The position numbers and the translations under genes were made by a program. This document shows positions 57,524 through 64,000 of a stretch of 64,000 nucleotides of DNA, in pieces. This stretch comes from Barthelona sp. PCE. Its lineage: Eukaryota > Metamonada: BaSk clade. How positions within the stretch are numbered: the first letter of the stretch is position 1; each line of letters starts with the position of its first letter. The DNA lies in assembly GCA_040285745.1 (NCBI GenBank), contig JAUFOR010000008.1:1736001-1800000 (forward strand), given 5' to 3'. The notes beneath the pieces were generated by a model that did not search any database, was not told where the DNA came from, and was given only the letters and a program-made list of their open reading frames with translations.

Positions 57524-58153
57524 TCAGCAGGAGCAGCCGGGTGCTTCTTCCTCAAAATCATCGAGGGGAATAAGTGAATTTGAATGCATATCAAACGATA
57601 CAGTTTCCTCCACCTCTTCCTCGAAGTCAGCGTTGCGCTCCAGCAGTACCCGCAATAATTCTGTGAATGCCTGAATAACATTTTCTCCATTCAAAGCTGA
57701 TGTTTCAAAAAACAATGCCTGATGCTTTTCTGCAATCTCAATACCATCCCTTTGTGGTACACTACGCTTCTGTGGACTCAAATCGACCTTATTACCGCAA
57801 AACATCAGCAAAATTTCATCACCGCAATGATTGTGGACTTCACTGATCCAATAATCAAGAGAATTGTATGATTCCTCACTTGTGATGTCGTATACAAGCA
57901 GAACTGCGGCTGCACCATGAAAAAGAGAAGCATTAAGTGACCTGAATCTCTCTTGACCAGCTGAATCGAAACAATTCAGACATACCCGTTTCTCGCCAAG
58001 CTCGACAATCTTGGAGTAGTATGCAACTCCAATTGTGCTCTGCGTGTTGTGGTTGAAAGAATTGTGAACGTATCTCTCCAAAACACTTGATTTACCACAT
58101 GCAGCTTCTCCCAGAATGAGTACTTTATAAGTACAGTCGTAATCTGATGACAT
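57524..58153 (-). CDS. Rab-family small GTPase, divergent, C-terminal CSC
   Basis: A 209-aa Rab-like GTPase in membrane traffic. Nucleotide-binding motifs: P-loop GEAACGKSS (residues 14-22), switch I Thr in STIGVAYY, G3 FDSAGQERFRS, G4 GNKVD and G5 ETSAL. G3 has Asp-Ser-Ala-Gly instead of the usual Trp-Asp-Thr-Ala-Gly, and the P-loop has Glu where most Rabs have Asp. The C-terminus ends in GCSC, suitable for geranylgeranylation. Between them is an acidic hypervariable stretch (ADFEEEVEETVSF). The subfamily cannot be assigned by eye. GCCCTATTTCATTA lies upstream of the ATG as a promoter candidate. Confidence 0.9.
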   Translation of the reverse strand: MSSDYDCTYKVLILGEAACGKSSVLERYVHNSFNHNTQSTIGVAYYSKIVELGEKRVCLNCFDSAGQERFRSLNASLFHGAAAVLLVYDITSEESYNSLDYWISEVHNHCGDEILLMFCGNKVDLSPQKRSVPQRDGIEIAEKHQALFFETSALNGENVIQAFTELLRVLLERNADFEEEVEETVSFDMHSNSLIPLDDFEEEAPGCSC

Positions 58154-58927
58154 ATTACCTGATACTAGTTAATGAAATAGGGCAGAATTGATATAACAAT
58201 ATTGATGAAATATTGTAGTGATTGACTAACATAAAACAGCCTCATGTATAAATTAGCCTCCTATGCCAAATATTGGATGTGAAAAACAGACTTCATGCAT
58301 ACCTGCTCAAATAGAAACCTTTTTCTATCAATATAAGCACCAGGATATTTGGAAAATTTCTATAATGTTTTACTATACGAGAGTACAAGCACATAAAACA
58401 TGAATAACTCAAAAACTCACAATGCTTCATAAAGAACTGCTATAGCTCTATACATTTTGAAAGGGATTTGTATATTACTTATTATGTATGTTTCTGCAAG
58501 ACTAAAGGTAAAAAGAAAGTTAAGTACTATAGGTTAAAAAAAACCGCACCACATGAACATAAACCATGGTTTTCTTTCAAATGATTCATGCTTAATTCGC
58601 CATAATAAACCATGGGGAGTGTGTAAAATCTCTGAATTAATAAAAATTTTGTGGAAAAATTAAAATATTTTGCAATTTAAGGAAAAAAAAAATTTCCTAA
58701 CATTTTTATTAGTAGAATTTAAAAAAAGTCAATCATTTTTAAATTTCCTAATATAAAAATATCTACATATAAGCACAATATAATGATTTAAACATTGAAA
58801 ACACTGATTATAGAGCACTTAAAACATCCAATAAGATATAATTATTCAGAAACAAAAATTTTTAACCAGCTTCTTTTTGTAGAAGATTTATTCTTGGTCG
58901 AATTTTTCTTTGAAATAGTGGCAACTG
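58154..58927. other. AT-rich intergenic region, 774 bases
   Basis: Lies between the Rab-like gene (its promoter at the left end) and the 3' end of the dynein-stalk-like gene. Very AT-rich from about 58640 to 58900, with A-runs and T-runs. A 12-bp palindrome AAACCATGGTTT is at 58561-58572, and TAAACCATGG recurs near 58607. Short open frames here look random. No RNA gene seen. Confidence 0.5.
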
Positions 58928-59362
58928 TTATGTGTCATTCAGCTGCGATGAACGGAGTCGAACCAGTGAAGTTAAAAAACGACTAATATCTCTGAGTGTT
59001 GTATTCTGAATAGTCTGTCTTGTAATTTTAGGGTGATTGATATAAGAAATAACCTGTCCCAGATCTTCTTCCCGTACAGTAGATAGATCTAAGCTGAACA
59101 AAAAGCTTAACCATTGTTCTTTTGATGAGTCACATTCCTTGTAATCTTTTTTAATCTTTTCTTTCAGAGCATTCCAGCTATAATCACTATCAAAGTAAAG
59201 CATGCTAATAGAGGTTGTGATGAGGCACATCTCCAAGGGAGGCTCAGTAATTCCTAGTAATTCTTCAAAGTCATTTTCTTTTGTATTGTTAAGTTGCTCA
59301 ATACTTTCTCTGTATTCCTGTCTTGCAAAAATTTCAGGGAGTTTGATTTTCTTACGTCCCAT
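58928..59362 (-). CDS. Small protein resembling the dynein heavy-chain stalk head
   Basis: A 144-aa protein with no full dynein around it. From about residue 18 the text follows the dynein microtubule-binding stalk: a helix with EQLNN, then a Pro-Pro turn (GITEPPLEMCL), a hydrophobic helix (SISMLYF), Trp followed by Lys (YSWNALKEKIKK), then FLFSLDLSTVREEDLGQV, YINHPKITRQTI and a closing helix. In dyneins the same order is PP, a helix, WxxAKK, FxxxLxxxDKD, YxxxPxF, and SxAxxxLxxWV. The similarity is by eye only. The gene looks real: a TTCTTTCCTACTCTTCC tract precedes the ATG, and the next gene's stop is about 90 bases away. Confidence 0.5.
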   Translation of the reverse strand: MGRKKIKLPEIFARQEYRESIEQLNNTKENDFEELLGITEPPLEMCLITTSISMLYFDSDYSWNALKEKIKKDYKECDSSKEQWLSFLFSLDLSTVREEDLGQVISYINHPKITRQTIQNTTLRDISRFLTSLVRLRSSQLNDT

Positions 59363-59452
59363 TTTAGTGGAAGAGTAGGAAAGAATAAGAAAGAATAAGA
59401 AAGTCAGTATTCATTTGGTCAACTTACCAAAACAGTTCGTAAATTTTTGGAT

Positions 59453-60130
59453 TTATTCCTTGGGTACAAGCGCCTCATACCCGGGATATTCATACTCATA
59501 ACCTTCATCCTTAAGCTTCTGTTTCTTCACAGCTTCCTTTTTCAGGAGTTTATCCCAGTTCTTCTGGATTTGTTCTGCTGTTCTCTTCTTGTTGATTTCC
59601 TCTCTGTGCTTGCGGCGATGGTTCACGTGGAAGAACGGTTTAGCGGCGTTCTTAAAAAGACCTTCATGAATTTCACTATCTTCAAGTAATTTGGCTTGTA
59701 GAAAGTTAAAATGCACAAGATAGTTGGTCATAACTTCGACTGCAACCTCAGCGTCATGTCTGTCTTGGAATTCAACCCAACCAAAGTGCTTGTGAGCACC
59801 AGTTCTACGATTCCTACTAATTCGCACTGATTTGACAAGACCAAATTGTGTAAAATAGCTCCTTAACTGTGGTTCGTTGAGGTATTTGGGGATACGGCTG
59901 AGGAAAACCACTGAACGTTCGGATTCTTCATTCTTTTCACTGTTTTTGGCTTCAACAGCGGCCTTAGCCTTTTCCATGATCTCTGTTGAGATTTTCTCTT
60001 CCAAAGACTTGATGGAAATCTCGTTCTCGTCATTTTCATTATCATTGAATTCAATTTCACTATCTATGTTCTTTTCTGTCTCTGATTCGTTGTCCGTGAA
60101 CACGATCTGGTCAACTTCGATGTCGCTCAT
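59453..60130 (-). CDS. NIFK/Nop15-like nucleolar RRM protein
   Basis: A ribosome-biogenesis factor for the large subunit pre-rRNA. One RRM lies at about residues 70-150: VVFLSRIPKYL (RNP2-like), RSYFTQFGLVKSVRISRNRRTG and KHFGWVEFQD (RNP1-like, with His as in the NIFK/Nop15 group). The family-specific tail follows: LLEDSEIHEGLFKNAAKPFF, then a basic helical region. The N-terminus is acidic. The ATG at 60130 gives MSDIEVDQIVFTDNESE; an in-frame ATG at 60214 would add 28 residues but is probably in the promoter. It is divergent from ALG6. Confidence 0.88.
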   Translation of the reverse strand: MSDIEVDQIVFTDNESETEKNIDSEIEFNDNENDENEISIKSLEEKISTEIMEKAKAAVEAKNSEKNEESERSVVFLSRIPKYLNEPQLRSYFTQFGLVKSVRISRNRRTGAHKHFGWVEFQDRHDAEVAVEVMTNYLVHFNFLQAKLLEDSEIHEGLFKNAAKPFFHVNHRRKHREEINKKRTAEQIQKNWDKLLKKEAVKKQKLKDEGYEYEYPGYEALVPKE

Positions 60131-60292
60131 GTCCCAAAAGTACTTGTAAAGGTTAAAAAAGGCAAAAGCATTGAATTGATATGATACGCTCTTTAATTCA
60201 GTGTAAGTGATCAAATAAACGAGTATTCAGCAACAAAAGCACAGATAAATCACCAAACACCCTTTCTCAAGTGTTTTTTAGTGCATTTGTGT

Positions 60293-60308
60293 ATTCTTTC
60301 CTTTTCAT
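60293..60308 (+). promoter_or_regulatory. CCTTTTCA start-site element of ALG6
   Basis: ATTCTTTCCTTTTCAT, directly before the ATGATG start at 60311. An out-of-frame ATG at 60307 overlaps it and would lie at or just after the transcription start. Confidence 0.5.
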
Positions 60309-60310
60309 GG

Positions 60311-61720
60311 ATGATGCATCGTAAAGAGGTCATTATAGGGGCACTGTTGTTTGCAGTGTGCGTCAGAGTTATGTTGGGTGTTAATCCACATTCCGGATTC
60401 TCTAAGAAGCCAATGTACGGGGATTTCGAGGCTCAAAGACATTGGAAAGAGATAACAATCAACCTTCCCACCGATCAGTGGTACGTAAACGGTACAGATA
60501 ACGATCTCATGTACTGGGGTTTAGATTATCCACCACTCACTGCATACCATCATTTTCTGGTAGGAAAGGTGTTCGAAAAGGTGCACCCGCCGAGCGTATC
60601 TCTTCACGAATCGCGAGGAAACGAGGATAAGCAAACTTTGTTACTTATGCGATCAAGTGCTCTTATTTCTGACTGTATTCTCTTCATTCTTCCAGTTCTA
60701 CTATTACACAATATATTCCACTTCGAACGTCTCACACTCAGCCTGCTCTTTGCAGTTGACCTGTTGGTTATTGATCACGTACATTTCCAGTACAATCATA
60801 TAAGTCTTGGTCTCATGTTATTGGCACTAATAACTTTTAAAGTTAAGAAGCCTTTTTTCTCAGTATTATGCTTCCTGTTATCCGTATCTTATAAGCAGAT
60901 TGCACTGTATTATTCACTGACATTTGTTGTTGCTGTGATCCGTGACTTTGCCTTTGGTTCTCTCGGCAGCTTTATGGCTTGTGCAGCCGGTGTGATTGTT
61001 GTTGCCGCCACTGTATTCCTTCCGTTTCACAGTACAATTTTTGACGTTTTTGCTCGCATATTCCCTTTTTATCGTGGTGCTTTTGAAGACAAAGTGGCCA
61101 GTTTTTGGTGCATCATTACCCCAGTTTTTGATATTAGACAATTCAAAAAAGGTCCTATACTCGCCACAGCCTTAACAGTTGTGTGCTCATTAATACCTAT
61201 CACTTTATTGTTCAAGCGCCATCAACGGCACCATCGCTTCCAACAGCTCACAAAGGCGCTCTTTCTGCAGGCACTCACATTCTTCTTCTTCTCGTATCAG
61301 GTACATGAAAAATCGATTCTTTATCCGTCTTTAATGGTACATTTCATTTTATACAATGCAAGCGATGCAGAGAAGTACAAACTGCTACCGTATTGGTTTC
61401 TATGGTCTCTATTCAGTATGTCTCCTTTGCTATTAACAAAGGACATTGTGTATGGTGCTTTTTTTGGTTTATACATTCTGTCAATATTTATGCACATTAT
61501 TTTGCAATCAAAGGTCAATACTGCTGCTCTATGTACCAGTGTCGCTGTCCATTTAGTTTGTATTGTCCTCATGATCTTTGGACATAAACCAATCACCCTG
61601 CCTTGGATATACGATTACTTAATCAGCGGGTTGTCTTTTGCCTATTTTGGGCTTGTTTATATTGAAATAACGTATCACGATCTCCTGTCCAGTCGTGAAC
61701 AGTGCGTGATTAAGAAGTAG
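60311..61720 (+). CDS. ALG6: ALG6-type dolichyl-phosphate-glucose glucosyltransferase
   Basis: An ER membrane enzyme that adds the first glucose to the lipid-linked N-glycan precursor. The 469-aa protein begins after a membrane segment with the ALG6/8 hallmark: YGDFEAQRHWKEITINLP, then NDLMYWGLDYPPLTAYHH. The sequence EAQRHWxEIT and WYVNGTDNDLMYWGLDYPPLTAYH is closer to ALG6 than ALG8. About ten membrane spans follow; FQYNHISLGLMLLAL and FFFSYQVHEKSILYP (HEKS) are conserved family blocks. A GTG at 60281 opens a longer frame, but the tandem ATG at 60311 after the promoter element is preferred. GTAAAT follows the TAG stop closely. Confidence 0.9.
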   Translation: MMHRKEVIIGALLFAVCVRVMLGVNPHSGFSKKPMYGDFEAQRHWKEITINLPTDQWYVNGTDNDLMYWGLDYPPLTAYHHFLVGKVFEKVHPPSVSLHESRGNEDKQTLLLMRSSALISDCILFILPVLLLHNIFHFERLTLSLLFAVDLLVIDHVHFQYNHISLGLMLLALITFKVKKPFFSVLCFLLSVSYKQIALYYSLTFVVAVIRDFAFGSLGSFMACAAGVIVVAATVFLPFHSTIFDVFARIFPFYRGAFEDKVASFWCIITPVFDIRQFKKGPILATALTVVCSLIPITLLFKRHQRHHRFQQLTKALFLQALTFFFFSYQVHEKSILYPSLMVHFILYNASDAEKYKLLPYWFLWSLFSMSPLLLTKDIVYGAFFGLYILSIFMHIILQSKVNTAALCTSVAVHLVCIVLMIFGHKPITLPWIYDYLISGLSFAYFGLVYIEITYHDLLSSREQCVIKK

Positions 61721-62059
61721 TAGTAAATATGTTCCCCTGCAGATTTTCCATTTTGGTTTTTTTTCATTTATTGCATATATGGATAATAAATGTACGTATA
61801 TGGGTCATATAACCCTTGTAAGGATCGACACCAGATGATTTAATGCAATTGTATCTCCCATTGATTTTTAAGAGCTCAGCAGGTTTGTTTCACAATTGAA
61901 CAGCAGAATCCGGTTTGCATTTGTGTGTTATACGTGCAACTTCAACGAAATATGAGAGATGTGAATAGCGATAATTGTTTTGAAGTTTTTCCACACTTTC
62001 AACACTTTCAACAGTTTCTGTCCTCTAAAACTCTTGATAGATAATATGTACCGTTAGGA
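61721..62059. other. Intergenic region, 339 bases
   Basis: Between two plus-strand genes. A GTAAAT 3' signal follows ALG6 at once. A tandem CACTTTCAA (near 61991-62010) and TTTCTGTCCTCTAAAACTC lie before the next start. No gene or RNA that I can support. Confidence 0.45.
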
Positions 62060-63076
62060 ATGGCTCTAAATCTTAAAAAGATTGACTCTCCTTTATTGTT
62101 AGTATCACTTACCGTGTTATGTACGGTTGTGATGTTGTTTATACGTCTAGCAAACTGGATCCAGATTAGCTGGTGGGTGATATTCCTCCCATTGTATGTA
62201 TGTGACATCATCACCCTTTTTACCGCATCTTCAGCAGTATTGCATTATTTCAATTCGTTGACCAGCTCATACGACGTTGCCGACGTAGACGCGCTTATAG
62301 CAACCACTGTATTATATATTCCTCTTATAGTATTTGAGATTTTCTTACCCTGGTTTCTTTCAAGGGTTTCCAGTTCAAATGATATTTGGATTCCTCTAAG
62401 CGCGTATTTTGTAGCATTTGTAGCATCAATAATCACATATATCTTCAAATTGAAGAGCAGACGATCGGGACACTTTGATGTAATGATCATGTTTTTGTTG
62501 CCATTCTTCCTTTCATTTGGCCTAAAGGTGAACGGCTTTGTTGATTGGAGCTGGACAGCCATGATTTATTCACAGTGCTTTTCTTCACTTATTTGTGGAG
62601 GATTACTCATGCTTAGTGGTGAACGATTGAATGGTAGCACTTTTGCAATTTCAAATACATTGGGTTTCTTATTACTCGCTCAGTGGTCTTCTAGTTACAG
62701 CAGATCAAGTTTTCTCGTATGGTCTTTTCTCATTTTCTTATGCCAGTTTTTTGTCTATTTTTATGTTGCATGGAATAGACCACCTCAGAATAAGTGGTGG
62801 GTGTCATGGAAAACTGGTTCTGAGCTTCCAGAGTATACAGTATCATCAAATTATTTGGAACCCGTTCCCCATGCAGTTGTTCATGAAGGATCAGTGTCAT
62901 CCCGATCAAGAAGGGATTCATTAAGTACAATTCGTTCCAGACCATCATCGCGCGGATCAAGAAGCGCTTTGTCAAGAAGTTCATCACGTGGTTCACTCAA
63001 ATCCATCAAATCTTATAAGAGTAGTTCCTCAAAACGTGTAGATGAACTTGCTCAAATAGACATTCAGTTTACTTAA
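62060..63076 (+). CDS. TMEM185-like multi-span membrane protein
   Basis: A 338-aa membrane protein of the TMEM185A (fragile-X-F) family; function unknown in any organism to my knowledge. The family signature WWVIFLPLYVCDI sits in the second hydrophobic segment, and about seven or eight spans fill residues 12-240. A cytoplasmic tail of ~90 residues is rich in Ser and Arg (SRSRRDSLSTIRSRPSSRGS), a probable phosphorylation target. AGTAAAG lies about 30 bases after the TAA stop. Confidence 0.75.
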   Translation: MALNLKKIDSPLLLVSLTVLCTVVMLFIRLANWIQISWWVIFLPLYVCDIITLFTASSAVLHYFNSLTSSYDVADVDALIATTVLYIPLIVFEIFLPWFLSRVSSSNDIWIPLSAYFVAFVASIITYIFKLKSRRSGHFDVMIMFLLPFFLSFGLKVNGFVDWSWTAMIYSQCFSSLICGGLLMLSGERLNGSTFAISNTLGFLLLAQWSSSYSRSSFLVWSFLIFLCQFFVYFYVAWNRPPQNKWWVSWKTGSELPEYTVSSNYLEPVPHAVVHEGSVSSRSRRDSLSTIRSRPSSRGSRSALSRSSSRGSLKSIKSYKSSSSKRVDELAQIDIQFT

Positions 63077-63401
63077 CTGTTTATTTCGTGATTTCTGCAT
63101 TAATTAGAGTAAAGTATATGTTAAAAATGATTTTGAGGATCAATTAATTGCTGTTTTGTATATTTGTACTTAAAGATCACACATAACCAGTTCCATGGAG
63201 CACCGTTTGAGCACTAATTTCCGTTCTTCAAGTTTCAAAATAATTCTGATGCTGGCATTTCCTGTTCTCGGAAGAACCAACTAAAAACCTTTGAAATTCG
63301 CAGGGTCCGCGATACCATCCCACTTCACACCCATCTAGTAAATGAACAATATTACAACCTCTTGCAAACAGTTTTTAAACTTATACATCTATTTTTCTAA
63401 T
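63077..63401. other. Intergenic region with a possible structured RNA
   Basis: 325 bases between two plus-strand genes. The part from about 63175 to 63345 is richer in GC than the flanks and can form nested stems: AGTTTCAAA (63231-63239) pairs with TTTGAAATT (63290-63298) with one wobble, and encloses the hairpin GTTCT-CGGA-AGAAC (63264-63277). No known RNA family recognised. ACATCTATTTTTCTAAT directly before 63402 is the likely start-site element of the phosphorylase gene. Confidence 0.35.
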
Positions 63402-64000
63402 ATGACAAGCAAAGATTTCTCCAACTCAGAGTTTCCCACAACTGGTGAAGGTCGTGTTTATCATTTAGGAGCCAAAAAAGGTGAAATTTATAACCGTATT
63501 GTTACTTCCGGTGATGTAGGTCGTATTAAGCGTATTAAAACTCATCTTACCGAAATTCACTATGAAATTGAAAGCTCCAGATGCTTTTATATTGTTTCTG
63601 GTGTGTACAAGGGTTTCAACGTAACACTGGTTGCCTCCCTTATGGGTTATCCTAACATGGACTTTGCTGTTCGTGAACTCCGTGCTATCGTTGACGGTCC
63701 CATGGTCATCATCCGCTTAGGAACATGTGGTTCTCCCAGAGCCGACTCTCGCCTTGGTGATATTGCTATTGGCCGTGAGACTCGCGGTATTTACCGTAAC
63801 CCTGATGCTTTCCGTCCCGGTGCCCCCGCTGATATGGAGAAGTATCACATCACCCTTCCTGCCAAGGGTTGTGACCGTCTTTCAGACATTGTTAAGGCCA
63901 AACTAATTGAACAAGAGCTTAACGTTGTTGAAGGAACAACTTTCTCTGGTTGCACTTTTTATTCCGCTCAAGGACGTGTTGGTGTTCACTTTGATGACAA
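63402..64000 (+). CDS. Uridine phosphorylase / nucleoside phosphorylase (partial, cut by window end)
   Basis: A nucleoside phosphorylase of the PNP/UDP superfamily that splits uridine or related nucleosides with phosphate for salvage. About 199 residues are present and the frame runs off the window. GRVYHLGAKKGEIYNRIV and TSGDVGRIKRI form the N-terminal phosphate site (the GD-x-GR motif), and MVIIRLGTCGSPRADSRLGD is the central glycine-rich block with Arg and Thr of the phosphate pocket. SGCTFYSAQGR leads into the base-binding loop. Length so far fits a ~300-aa enzyme. Pyrimidine and purine salvage is essential in parasites without de novo synthesis. The start follows a pyrimidine-rich element at once. 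Confidence 0.88.
   Translation, partial: MTSKDFSNSEFPTTGEGRVYHLGAKKGEIYNRIVTSGDVGRIKRIKTHLTEIHYEIESSRCFYIVSGVYKGFNVTLVASLMGYPNMDFAVRELRAIVDGPMVIIRLGTCGSPRADSRLGDIAIGRETRGIYRNPDAFRPGAPADMEKYHITLPAKGCDRLSDIVKAKLIEQELNVVEGTTFSGCTFYSAQGRVGVHFDD

Noticed and set aside
58953-58964. GGAGTCGAACC matches a reversed tRNA B-box
   Set aside because: The T-arm has a mismatch and no acceptor stem, D-arm or anticodon arm fits around it. The site lies inside the dynein-stalk-like coding frame.

Overview
This is a gene-dense stretch of a nuclear genome from a single-celled, flagellated eukaryote. Thirty-one host protein genes and one transposase gene fill almost the whole window on both strands. Gaps are often under 300 bases, and most genes have one uninterrupted reading frame. 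All three stop codons are used as stops, so the code is standard. I found two short introns by eye. Both begin GTATGT and are in frame; one ends ACTAACTCCTAG, close to the parabasalid and diplomonad rule in which the branch point sits against the 3' splice site. Many starts are preceded within about 0-45 bases by a pyrimidine-rich CCTTTTCA-like element. It resembles the CCTTT start-site element (M5) and the initiator described for Trichomonas vaginalis. I infer a metamonad close to Parabasalia. An ALG6-type glucosyltransferase, reported missing from T. vaginalis, argues against simply calling it Trichomonas. The lineage is an inference.

Layout. 0-13.6 kb: V-ATPase subunit D, an aldo-keto reductase, a SPEF1-type CH-domain protein, an ARMC4-like outer dynein arm docking protein (one intron), an unknown 689-aa protein, an IRE/Rim15-type AGC kinase and a short ankyrin protein. 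13.6-26.6 kb: an unknown 227-aa protein, a 1659-aa BEACH-family-like protein without a BEACH domain, an AIR9-like LRR plus A9-repeat protein (one intron), a 182-aa unknown and an E2F/DP transcription factor. 26.9-36.4 kb: a secreted Cys-containing protein, a complete 4.2-kb hAT-like transposon with 119-bp terminal inverted repeats (27971-32199), a GGTase-I beta-like subunit and an M16C presequence-protease-like enzyme. 36.5-53.0 kb: an MFS carrier, a possible gene remnant, a Mad3/Bub1-type checkpoint protein, an FHA protein, a DEAH helicase fused to an RBR ubiquitin ligase, an NhaC-like antiporter, a coiled-coil protein and a tRNA-guanine transglycosylase. 53.1-64.0 kb: a Ste20/MST-like kinase, a PGMGMGQ-repeat protein, an ankyrin protein, a Rab-like GTPase, a small protein resembling the dynein stalk head, a NIFK/Nop15-like RRM protein, ALG6, a TMEM185-like membrane protein and the first two thirds or so of a uridine phosphorylase cut by the window end.

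The genes do not form one pathway, as expected for eukaryotic gene order. Several concern the flagellar and microtubule cytoskeleton (ARMC4, SPEF1-like CH, AIR9, dynein-stalk-like) and cell-cycle control (Mad3/Bub1, E2F/DP, MST-like and IRE-like kinases). I saw no rRNA, tRNA or CRISPR array. The main items for follow-up are the two introns, the intact transposon sitting between two divergent promoters, the CCTTTTCA start element, the KEN-ABBA-GLEBS-pseudokinase checkpoint protein and the stand-alone dynein-stalk-like gene.
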